From assembly GCA_964483405.1 (NCBI GenBank), contig CAZABC010000030.1, positions 1 to 28,299 on the forward strand: a stretch of 28,299 nucleotides of DNA. Direction: 5' to 3'. This stretch comes from CAZABC01 sp964483405. Lineage in GTDB: Bacteria; Chloroflexota; Limnocylindria; Limnocylindrales; CSP1-4. The translations under genes and the position numbers were made by a program. Position 1 is the stretch's first letter. Every line of letters starts with the position of its first letter. The notes beneath the pieces were generated by a model that had not been told where the DNA came from, made no database searches, and saw only the letters and a list, made by a program, of their open reading frames with translations. Below, piece by piece: positions 15,339 to 22,348 of the stretch.

Positions 15339-15356
15339 ACGACCCCGAAGGGTCGT
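15339..15356 (+). promoter_or_regulatory. 7-bp hairpin with CGAA tetraloop in the EamA leader
   Basis: ACGACCC (15339-15345), loop CGAA, GGGTCGT (15350-15356) form a perfect stem, ending nine bases before the GGAGG ribosome binding site. It may protect the mRNA 5' end or influence translation; a regulatory role is speculative. Confidence 0.35.
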
Positions 15357-15374
15357 GGCAGGGCCGGAGGACAC

Positions 15375-16325
15375 ATGACGGCAGCCCGTTCCGCCGGGGG
15401 AGGCCAGGGATCGGGGCTCGCCCGGGTCCTCGCGGCGGCCGCGGCGCTCGGCACCCTCGGCCCGGTGGCGGCCGTGGCCTACGCCGAGGGGGTCGGGCCG
15501 GCGACGTTCAGCGCGCTCCGGGCGGCGATCGGGGCGGCGATCCTCGGCGCGCTCGTGCTGGCGGGTCGCCAGCCCTCGGTGTCGCTCGGCCGGCTGACGG
15601 GGCGCGAGCAGGCGCTGCTCGGGCTGGCGATCGCGACCAACGGCCTGATGAACCTCGTCCTGTTCTTCGCCTTCGGCGCGATGGCGGTCGGCCTCGTCAT
15701 GGTCATCTTCTACAGCTACCCGGTGCTCGTCGCGCTCTTCGCCGCGGCCCTCGGCCGGGAGCGGCTGACGCCGCGTCGCATCGCCGCACTCGCGCTCGCC
15801 GGTGCCGGGCTCGCCCTCGTCCTCGGTGGCCAGCTCGGGCCGGAGGCCCACGCGACGGCGCTCGGCGTCACGCTGGCCGGCGTCGCCGCGGTCTGCCATG
15901 CGGTCTACCTCACCGTCGTCCGGGGTGGCTTCGATCGTGTCCCGGCCGTCCAGGCGACCTCGCTCGTGCTCGCCGGCGGGCTCGTCATCTCCGGCACGGC
16001 CGCGCTGGTCCTCGAGGGCGTGGGCGTGGGCGGCGAGTGGCTCGGCTCACCGGTCGCCTGGGCGGCCATCCTCTGCGCCGGGACCCTCGGGGCGGCCCTG
16101 CCCAAGGTCTGGGTGATCGGGGGCGTCCGGCGCATCGGCAGCACCCGGGCCGCCGTCGCGATGCTCCTGGAACCGGTCGTCGCGGTCGTCGTCGCGGCCG
16201 TCACGCTCGGCCAGCGGCTCACCGCCATCGAGCTCGCCGGTGGCGCGGCCATCCTCGTGGCGGTCGTCCTCGTCCAGCGACCGGCGGGGGCGCCGGCCAC
16301 TCCCGCCCGGATGGATCCCGGCTGA
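15375..16325 (+). CDS. EamA / DMT-superfamily transporter
   Basis: 316 residues with about ten membrane helices in two EamA repeats. The first runs roughly 20-140, with 'GPVAAVAYAEGVGPATFSALRAAIGAAILG' and 'AMAVGLVMVIFYSYPVLVALFAAALGRERLT'. The second runs about 160-305, with 'GVTLAGVAAVCHAVYLTVV' and 'GSTRAAVAMLLEPVVAVVVAAVTLGQRLT'. The repeat-ending 'EPVVA...LGQRLTAIELAGGAAILVAV' is diagnostic. DMT proteins usually export amino acids, nucleotides or other small metabolites. ATG at 15375 is chosen because GGAGG lies four bases upstream; an in-frame TTG at 15336 lies before a hairpin and lacks a ribosome binding site. Divergent from the importer and convergent with the transaldolase. Confidence 0.9.
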   Translation: MTAARSAGGGQGSGLARVLAAAAALGTLGPVAAVAYAEGVGPATFSALRAAIGAAILGALVLAGRQPSVSLGRLTGREQALLGLAIATNGLMNLVLFFAFGAMAVGLVMVIFYSYPVLVALFAAALGRERLTPRRIAALALAGAGLALVLGGQLGPEAHATALGVTLAGVAAVCHAVYLTVVRGGFDRVPAVQATSLVLAGGLVISGTAALVLEGVGVGGEWLGSPVAWAAILCAGTLGAALPKVWVIGGVRRIGSTRAAVAMLLEPVVAVVVAAVTLGQRLTAIELAGGAAILVAVVLVQRPAGAPATPARMDPG

Positions 16326-16338
16326 GGCTCGCTCAGCC
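16320..16338. terminator. bidirectional hairpin between convergent EamA and transaldolase genes
   Basis: GGCTGAG (16320-16326), five-base loop, CTCAGCC (16332-16338). Each arm contains the stop codon of one of the two convergent genes (TGA at 16323-16325 on plus and at 16333-16335 on minus). Short stem and no T-run, so efficiency is uncertain. Confidence 0.4.
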
Positions 16339-17427
16339 CTTCCGGAGATCCGGGTCGGGGAGGATCAGGTCCCGGATCGCACCCTGCAGGTCGTGGTACG
16401 ACTTGATGAACGCCCGGAGCGTCCGGGCGGTCGCCCCGAAACCCTCGAACTCCTCGGGCGCGAGGCCGTCGGGCTCGTAGGCACGGCGGAAGTCGGGCAC
16501 CCGCCGGGTGAGGTCGTCGATCAGGTCGGCGTCGACCGGGAGGTCCATCCGCGGCTCCGGCACGATCCCGCTCGCGTTGAACCGGACCTGCCAGGCGTGC
16601 GGCATCGTCATGCTGACGTCGCCCCCGACGAGCTCGGTCCAGTGGAGCCGGTGGCGGTACGCCGCGGCCAGCAGGCGCGACCGATAGCCGCGCTCGCGGA
16701 AGATCCCGTAGGCCCGCTTGAACGCGGCGATGCCGGCCCAGTCGGCCGCGCTCGGATGGACCGCCAGGCCATCCTTGTCGACGAGGACCTTCATCCAGTC
16801 GTCGAGCCGGCCGATCATGATCGTGACGATCGGCGACATCGTGGCGATGTCTCCCCCGGCCGCCACCCGCCGATCGAGCCCGCGCTCGACGGCCTCGGCA
16901 GCGGCGATGGCCTGCGGGACGGTGAAGCTCACGGTCGCGTTGATGCTGACGCCGAGGGCCGTCGCCTCCTCCATGCCCTCGATGCCGGCCGCGGTGGCCG
17001 GGAACTTCACCTGCATGTTCGGGGCGAGCCCGTGGAACCGGACGGCCTGCTCGACCATCCGCTCCGGGTCGCGGTGGTTCGCCGGGTTGATCTGGAGCGA
17101 CAGCCGGCCGGCCCGACCGTGTCGCGCCTCGTAGACCGGCTGGAGCACCGCCGCACCGCGCGCCGCCATCTCCTCGACGATCGCCCACGTCAGGTCGACC
17201 TCCGACCAGGTCGGGTTCGCCGCGGCGATCTCGTGGACGCGGGGCACCCAGTGGGCCTGCTCCTTCCTGAGGACCTCGAGGACGATGCTCGGGTTGGAGG
17301 TCGCGCCGGTCGCGCCCCGCTCCACCGCGTAGGCGAGCTCCTCGACCGCGCACGAGTCGTTCCAGTACTGGGTCGGCGTCTCCTGGGTCATCCGCAGGAG
17401 CGGGCTGTCGAGCGCGGCGAGCACCAT
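16333..17427 (-). CDS. tal: transaldolase family protein
   Basis: 364 residues, longer than the small Fsa/TalC forms and in the range of classical transaldolases. Schiff-base Lys is K141 in 'MQVKFPATAAGIEGMEEATALGVSINATVSF'. 'GATSNPSIVLEVL' (TSNPS 43-47) matches the usual TTNPS, and 'RLSLQINPANHRD' provides the strand with conserved Asn. It transfers a dihydroxyacetone unit between sugar phosphates. Start ATG at 17427 has GGAGG six bases upstream. The in-frame ATG at 17460 is rejected because the segment between overlaps the operator. The exact donor and acceptor are open; sitting with a split transketolase under the same operator, it probably serves a dedicated sugar-phosphate route. Confidence 0.85.
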   Translation of the reverse strand: MVLAALDSPLLRMTQETPTQYWNDSCAVEELAYAVERGATGATSNPSIVLEVLRKEQAHWVPRVHEIAAANPTWSEVDLTWAIVEEMAARGAAVLQPVYEARHGRAGRLSLQINPANHRDPERMVEQAVRFHGLAPNMQVKFPATAAGIEGMEEATALGVSINATVSFTVPQAIAAAEAVERGLDRRVAAGGDIATMSPIVTIMIGRLDDWMKVLVDKDGLAVHPSAADWAGIAAFKRAYGIFRERGYRSRLLAAAYRHRLHWTELVGGDVSMTMPHAWQVRFNASGIVPEPRMDLPVDADLIDDLTRRVPDFRRAYEPDGLAPEEFEGFGATARTLRAFIKSYHDLQGAIRDLILPDPDLRKG

Positions 17428-17455
17428 CGGGAACCTCCAGATCGCTGTCCGCCGT

Positions 17456-17478
17456 ATCATCGATCATCGATCGTCGAG
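17456..17478 (-). promoter_or_regulatory. operator site 3 (transaldolase side), two overlapping copies
   Basis: ATCATCGATCATCGAT (17456-17471) and ATCATCGATCGTCGAG (17463-17478) each match 14 of 16 bases of site 2 and overlap with a 7-base step. On the minus strand the element overlaps a possible -10 (GATGAT) that lies 18 bases after TTGCGG. It lies 29 bases upstream of the transaldolase ATG, so it would cover the promoter or start of that transcript. Confidence 0.6.
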
Positions 17479-17510
17479 TCCGCAAGGGCGGCCCGACAAC
17501 GGGACGGACC

Positions 17511-17540
17511 TTGACTCCCGGCGTCGCGACGGCCTACTGT
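17511..17540 (+). promoter_or_regulatory. sigma-70-type promoter of the Tm-1-like operon
   Basis: TTGACT (17511-17516) and TACTGT (17535-17540) are separated by 18 bases and directly followed by operator site 4. The TTG of the -35 is in frame with the downstream gene and could be mistaken for its start codon. Confidence 0.6.
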
Positions 17541-17542
17541 TA

Positions 17543-17561
17543 TCGACAATCGATTATCGAT
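17543..17561 (+). promoter_or_regulatory. operator site 4 (Tm-1-like operon)
   Basis: TCGACAATCGATTATCGA (17543-17560) is an 18-bp palindrome with one mismatched pair and the fullest version of the element. ACAATCGATTATCGAT matches site 1 at 14 of 16 bases. Located at the predicted transcription start, immediately after the -10. Confidence 0.65.
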
Positions 17562-17600
17562 ATCACGCACCTCCACACGGCGGTGCCAGCAGGGGTTGCA

Positions 17601-18872
17601 GTGGCGACGGTCGTGCTCCTCGGCACCCTCGACACCAAGGGCGCCGAGTACGCATTCCTCCGCGACCGGGTCCGGGCGCGGGGCTGCGACGTGATCCTCG
17701 TTGACGGCGGCGTGACGGGCCCATCTCCCCTCGCGGACATCGACGCAGACGTGGTGGCGGCGGCGGCCGGCGAGGACCGAGCCGCTCTCGCCGCGCAGGG
17801 CGACCGCGGACCCGCGATGGCGGCGATGACCCGCGGCGCGGTGGAGGTCGTCCGCCGGCTGCACGCCGAGGGCCGCCTCGACGCGATCCTCGGGCTGGGC
17901 GGCTCCGGCGGCTCGTCGCTCGTCTCGGCGGCGATGCAGGCCCTCCCGATCGGAGTGCCCAAGCTCCTCGTGTCGACGATGGCGTCGGGCGACACCCGGC
18001 CGTACGTCGGCACGAGCGACATCGCCATGCTCCACTCGGTCGTCGACATCGCCGGGATCAACGGGATCTCCGAGCGGATCCTCGACAACGCGGCGGCGGC
18101 CGCGGCGGGGATGGCCCGGGCCTCGGAGGCGTTCATCCCGAGCCACACCGGGCGACCGCTGATCGGCACGACGATGTTCGGCGTCACGACCCCCTGCGTC
18201 ACGGCCGCCCGCGAGATCCTCGAGGCGAAGGGCTACGAGGTCCTCGTCTTCCACGCGACCGGCGCCGGCGGGCGGGCGATGGAAGCCCTGATGCGGTCGG
18301 GCTTCATCACCGGCTCGCTCGACATCACGACGACCGAGCTCGCCGACGAGCTCGTCGGCGGGGTCCTCTCGGCCGGCCCGGACCGGCTGGAGGTGGCGGG
18401 GGCGCTCGGCATCCCGCAGGTCGTCTCGGTCGGCGCCCTCGACATGGTCAACTTCGGGCCGCTCGACACGGTCCCGGCGGCCTTCGAGGGCCGGAACCTG
18501 GTCGTCCACAACGCCACCGTCACCCTGATGCGGACGACCGAGGCCGAGTGCGTCGAGCTGGGCCGGCTCCTCGCCCGGAAGCTGAACGCCGCGCGGGGCC
18601 CGCTGGCCGTGTTCATCCCGACCGAGGGCGTCTCGATGATCGACGCGCCGGGCGAGCCGTTCCACGACCCGGCGGCCGACGCGGCGCTCTTCGGCGAGCT
18701 GCGGGCCGGGCTGCGGCCCGGGGTCGAGGTCGTCGAGATGGCGACCAACATCAACGACCCCGCCTTCGCCCGGGCGATGGCCGAGCGCCTCGACGAACTG
18801 TATCGGGCCTGGGCTTCCGAGCCGGTCGATCGGCCGATGGCGGCGGTGGCGGCCGCGGGCGGGCGCGCATGA
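17601..18872 (+). CDS. Tm-1-like ATP-binding domain protein (UPF0261 family)
   Basis: About 423 residues. It begins 'ATVVLLGTLDTKGAEYAFLR', the family hallmark, and continues with 'LDAILGLGGSGGSSLVSAAMQALPIGVPKLLVSTMASGDTRPYVG' and 'SGFITGSLDITTTELADELVGGVLSAGPDR'. It ends with 'GVSMIDAPGEPFHDPAADAALF'. The family corresponds to the N-terminal half of tomato Tm-1, whose structure binds ATP; the bacterial reaction is not established. GTG at 17601 is chosen: AGGGG lies about six bases before it, and upstream in-frame starts fall within or next to the operator and promoter. A second GTG at 17583 is possible. Its stop overlaps the next start as ATGA. Confidence 0.88.
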   Translation: MATVVLLGTLDTKGAEYAFLRDRVRARGCDVILVDGGVTGPSPLADIDADVVAAAAGEDRAALAAQGDRGPAMAAMTRGAVEVVRRLHAEGRLDAILGLGGSGGSSLVSAAMQALPIGVPKLLVSTMASGDTRPYVGTSDIAMLHSVVDIAGINGISERILDNAAAAAAGMARASEAFIPSHTGRPLIGTTMFGVTTPCVTAAREILEAKGYEVLVFHATGAGGRAMEALMRSGFITGSLDITTTELADELVGGVLSAGPDRLEVAGALGIPQVVSVGALDMVNFGPLDTVPAAFEGRNLVVHNATVTLMRTTEAECVELGRLLARKLNAARGPLAVFIPTEGVSMIDAPGEPFHDPAADAALFGELRAGLRPGVEVVEMATNINDPAFARAMAERLDELYRAWASEPVDRPMAAVAAAGGRA

Positions 18873-19708
18873 CCGGGCGCGAGGCGCTCGAGCGCCTCCG
18901 GGCGACCCTCGCCGCCGGCGGCACAATCATCGGCGCCGGGGCGGGCACCGGGCTGTCCGCGAAGTGCGCCGAGGCCGGCGGCGCCGACCTGATCATCGTC
19001 TACAACTCGGGCCGCTACCGGATGGCCGGGCGCGGCTCGCTCGCGGGCTGCCTGCCGTACGGCGACGCGAACGCCATCGTCATGGAGATGGCCGGCGAGG
19101 TCCTCCCGGTCGTCCGCGACACGCCGGTCCTGGCGGGCGTCTGCGGCACCGATCCGTTCCGCCTCATGCCGGTGTTCCTCGCCGAGATCGAGCGGGTCGG
19201 GTTCGCCGGCGTCCAGAACTTCCCGACGGTCGGCCTGTTCGACGGACGGTTCCGCCAGAACCTCGAGGAGACCGGGATGGGCTACGGCCTCGAGGTCGAC
19301 ATGATCCGGGTCGCCCACGACGCGGGGCTCCTGACGACGCCGTACGTCTTCGACGAGGACCAGGCCCGGGCGATGGCGGAGGCCGGGGCGGACGTGGTGG
19401 TGGCCCACATGGGCCTGACGACGAAGGGCGCCATCGGCGCGACCACGGCGCTGTCGCTCGAGGGATCGGCGGAGCGGATCCAGGCGATCCGCGACGCGGC
19501 AGTGGAGGTGAAGCCGGACATCATCGCGCTCTGCCACGGCGGCCCGATCGCCGAGCCGGACGACGCCCGGTACATCCTCGAGCACACGACCGGCGTCGCC
19601 GGCTTCTTCGGTGCGTCGAGCATGGAACGGCTGCCGACCGAGGTCGCGATCACCGAGAACATGCAGCGGTTCAAGCGGATCACCCGCGCGGCGGCGCCCG
19701 CGCACTGA
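18869..19708 (+). CDS. PEP-hydrolase-family TIM-barrel protein
   Basis: 279 residues of the phosphoenolpyruvate hydrolase-like family. 'GGTIIGAGAGTGLSAKCAEAGGADLIIVYNSGRYRMAGRGSLAG' gives the first strands. 'PVLAGVCGTDPFRLMPVFLAEIERVGFAGVQNFPTVGLFDGRFR', 'GADVVVAHMGLTTKGAIGA' and 'CHGGPIAEPDDARYILEHTTGVAGFFGASSMERLP' follow, with phosphate-binding-like Gly-rich loops at the barrel top. ATG at 18869 overlaps the Tm-1-like stop (ATGA). In plant and fungal Tm-1-type proteins the equivalents of these two genes are fused, so they probably act together. The family name comes from similarity; the actual reaction is not known with certainty. Confidence 0.87.
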   Translation: MTGREALERLRATLAAGGTIIGAGAGTGLSAKCAEAGGADLIIVYNSGRYRMAGRGSLAGCLPYGDANAIVMEMAGEVLPVVRDTPVLAGVCGTDPFRLMPVFLAEIERVGFAGVQNFPTVGLFDGRFRQNLEETGMGYGLEVDMIRVAHDAGLLTTPYVFDEDQARAMAEAGADVVVAHMGLTTKGAIGATTALSLEGSAERIQAIRDAAVEVKPDIIALCHGGPIAEPDDARYILEHTTGVAGFFGASSMERLPTEVAITENMQRFKRITRAAAPAH

Positions 19709-19781
19709 GCCAGCGATCGGTCCCGACGCCAGCGGCGGCGCCGGTCCACGAACAGCGGTCCACGCACAGGAGGAAGCAACG

Positions 19782-21554
19782 GTGCCCCTCAAGGAAGAAG
19801 TCCTCGGCCAGTTCCTCGGGGACGACCAGTTCCCGGTCGAGTGGACGTCCGAGACCGAGAAGCTCCTGTTCTGGGTCTACGACGATCTCCACTGCCCCAA
19901 GCCGCTCAGTCCGATGTACGAGGACATCGGCGGGTGGTGGCTGTCCTGCGACCACATGTTCCGCCGCTTCGGCACGCCGTTCGCGACGGACTGGATCTAC
20001 AAGAACATCAATGGCTACCTGTACACGGCCGCCATCCCGGCCGAGGCGGGCGTCGACGTCCCGACCCAGGAGTACAACTACACGACCCACCCGATCGTCC
20101 CCGAGGACGACGGGTACGCCCCCAAGATCGGCGCCTACCTCGGTGCGGTCCTGCCGGTCTACGGCCACAACTTCGTCACCTGGTGGCGGACCCGGTTCGT
20201 GCCGGAGATGCAGCGGAACTTCGACTACATCGAGGGCATGCTCGACCGGAAGGACGAGCTGAGCCTGGCCGACCTGGCCGTCCTCCTCGAGGACGCCATC
20301 GACATGCACGACCGCCACTGGAAGATCCACTGGATGCTGAACTTCGCGCAGCTCAGCGCGACGCTCAACCTCCGGGCGGTCATGGAGAAGACCCACGGCA
20401 AGATCGACGAGGTCCTCCTCGGTCGGCTCCAGAACTCGGCCAACGACCGCAACTGGGACAAGATCCGGGCCCTCTGGGAGATGAAGGAGGAGGTCAAGGG
20501 CGACGCCGAGCTGACGAAGGCGTTCTCCGCCCTGACCGCGGCCGAGATCATCCCGGCGCTCCAGGCGACCGAGCGGGGCCGCCGCTTCATCGACGAGCGG
20601 GTGGTGCCCTACCAGAAGGAGTTCGGCTGGCACGCGGTCTGGAGCCACGAGTTCATCTTCCCGAGCTTCCGCGAGGACATGACCCCGGTCATCCAGCTCG
20701 TCCGCGACCAGTACGCGTCGGACTACGACTACCCGACGAAGATCGCGGCGCTCAAGGCCGACATCGACGCCGCGGCCAAGGAGATCCTCGAGGGGCTCGA
20801 AGGCGAGGCGCTCGAGGAGATGCGTGCGGCCAACGAGATCAACCTCAAGATGGCGCCGCTCACCCCGGACCACCACTTCTACATCGACCAGGGCGCCAAC
20901 GCCCACGTCCGCCTCGTCCTGGTCGCCCTTGGCGAGAAGCTCGTCGAGATGGGCGTCCTCGACGCCCCGGACGACGTGATCCTGTTCCGCTACAACGAGC
21001 TCCGGGCGTTCATCGGGAACCCGACCGGCATGGACGGGCGGGCGATCGTGGCGGCCGCCAAGGCCAAGCGGGCGGCCGCGGACGCGATCCAGCCGCGCGA
21101 CTGGGTCGGCACCGTCACGGCGACCCAGCTCGCCTTCCCGTACCTCAACCTGTGGGGCTTCCCCGATAAGTTCTATCGCTCGTCCGAGGTCGAGGTCGGC
21201 AAGGTCAAGGGCATCGCCGGCTCGCCGGGCGTGGTCGAGGGCGTGGCGCGGGTCGTCATGTCCGAGGCCGAGTTCGACAGCCTCCAGCAGGGCGAGATCC
21301 TCGTCTGCCAGATGACCAACCCGGCCTGGCAGGTCCTCTACGGCAAGATCGTCGCGGTCGTCACCGACGCCGGCGGGACCGTGTCCCACCCGGCCGTCCT
21401 CGCCCGCGAGTACGGCATCCCGGCTGTCGTCGGGACCTCCGGCGGCACCGTCCGGATCAAGTCCGGCGATCGGCTGCGGGTCGACGGCAACGTCGGCGTC
21501 GTCGAGATCCTCGAGACGACCCCCACGCTCGCCGCCGTCGGCATGAAGGACTGA
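19782..21554 (+). CDS. PEP-utilising-enzyme swivel-domain protein without ATP-grasp domain
   Basis: 590 residues. The C-terminal part (about 490-580) is a phosphohistidine swivel domain: 'GSPGVVEGVARVVMSEAEFDSLQQGEILVCQMTNPAWQVLYGKIVAVVTDAGGTVSHPAVLAREYGIPAVVGT', with the phospho-accepting H536 in SHPA. Residues 1-480 are mostly helical (e.g. 'DHMFRRFGTPFATDWIYKNI', 'DMHDRHWKIHWMLNFAQLSA') and probably form a substrate-binding region. There is no PPDK-type ATP-grasp domain, so it resembles one half of split phosphotransferases such as phenylphosphate synthase or rifampin phosphotransferase minus its ATP part. GTG at 19782 has AGGAGGA seven bases upstream. The phosphoryl donor must come from another protein. 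Substrate unknown. Confidence 0.85.
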   Translation: MPLKEEVLGQFLGDDQFPVEWTSETEKLLFWVYDDLHCPKPLSPMYEDIGGWWLSCDHMFRRFGTPFATDWIYKNINGYLYTAAIPAEAGVDVPTQEYNYTTHPIVPEDDGYAPKIGAYLGAVLPVYGHNFVTWWRTRFVPEMQRNFDYIEGMLDRKDELSLADLAVLLEDAIDMHDRHWKIHWMLNFAQLSATLNLRAVMEKTHGKIDEVLLGRLQNSANDRNWDKIRALWEMKEEVKGDAELTKAFSALTAAEIIPALQATERGRRFIDERVVPYQKEFGWHAVWSHEFIFPSFREDMTPVIQLVRDQYASDYDYPTKIAALKADIDAAAKEILEGLEGEALEEMRAANEINLKMAPLTPDHHFYIDQGANAHVRLVLVALGEKLVEMGVLDAPDDVILFRYNELRAFIGNPTGMDGRAIVAAAKAKRAAADAIQPRDWVGTVTATQLAFPYLNLWGFPDKFYRSSEVEVGKVKGIAGSPGVVEGVARVVMSEAEFDSLQQGEILVCQMTNPAWQVLYGKIVAVVTDAGGTVSHPAVLAREYGIPAVVGTSGGTVRIKSGDRLRVDGNVGVVEILETTPTLAAVGMKD

Positions 21555-21564
21555 CGTCACCGCG

Positions 21565-22320
21565 ATGACCCGCCAGAGCACGATCTCGCGGAGCGTGCTG
21601 AGCGACCAGGTCAAGGATCGCCTCCTGCAGGCGATCCTTGACGGCCGGTACCCACCCGGGGCCCGGATCGTCGAGACCCGTGTCGCGAAGGAGCTCGGCA
21701 CGAGCCAGGCGCCCGTGCGCGAGGCGCTCCGCGACCTCGAGGCGCTCGGCGTCGTGGAGACGACCGCGTTCCGGGGGGCTCGCGTCCGGCGTCCATCGGC
21801 GGCCGAGCTCCTCGAGGCGTTCGTCGTCCGGACCGAGCTCGAGTCGCTGGCCGCCGAGCTGGCGGTCCCGCGACTCACCGACGCCGACCTCGACGCCCTC
21901 GCCGCCGATGTCGCCGAGATGCAACGCTCGGCCGACGCCGGCGACGCCCACGCCGAGGCGATGGCGGATGCCGCCTTCCACGGGCGCATCGTCGGGCTGT
22001 CCGGCAACGCGACGCTCGTCCGCGTGTGGCGGACCCTCGAGCCATTCTCGCGGACCTACATCACGATCGAAGCGCCCGGCGCCGACCGGCGCCACATCGC
22101 CGACCAGCACATCCCGGTCCTCGAGGCCCTTCGGCGCCGGGACGCCGACCTCGCGGTGACCGTGCTGCGCCGCCACTTCGACGACGCCGCGGCCGGGCTG
22201 GCCAGCCACTGGCCCGACGCGCGGCCGCCCGAGCCGGACGCGCCGCCGGCCGGGCGACCCCGTCCGACGACCTCCCGGACGGCCGAACCGCTGCCCGAGC
22301 TCTCCCGCGGCCCGGCCTGA
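21565..22320 (+). CDS. GntR-family transcriptional regulator, FCD (FadR) subfamily, copy 2
   Basis: 251 residues. The winged helix (about 8-75) has 'ISRSVLSDQVKDRLLQAILD' and 'IVETRVAKELGTSQAPVREA', nearly identical to the regulator at 7168-7848. The FCD domain has 'DAAFHGRIVGLSGN', 'EPFSRTYITIEAPGAD' and 'LRRHFDDAAAGL' with the His ligands kept. It differs by a Pro/Arg-rich tail of about 25-30 residues at the C-terminus. It is placed inside the operon, ten bases after the swivel-protein gene, so it would be made only when the operon is expressed. That suggests feedback on its own cluster through the shared operator. The near-identical recognition helices suggest both copies read the same DNA site. 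Confidence 0.9.
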   Translation: MTRQSTISRSVLSDQVKDRLLQAILDGRYPPGARIVETRVAKELGTSQAPVREALRDLEALGVVETTAFRGARVRRPSAAELLEAFVVRTELESLAAELAVPRLTDADLDALAADVAEMQRSADAGDAHAEAMADAAFHGRIVGLSGNATLVRVWRTLEPFSRTYITIEAPGADRRHIADQHIPVLEALRRRDADLAVTVLRRHFDDAAAGLASHWPDARPPEPDAPPAGRPRPTTSRTAEPLPELSRGPA

Positions 22321-22348
22321 GCCGCGGCCGACACCCGAAAGGATCCCG

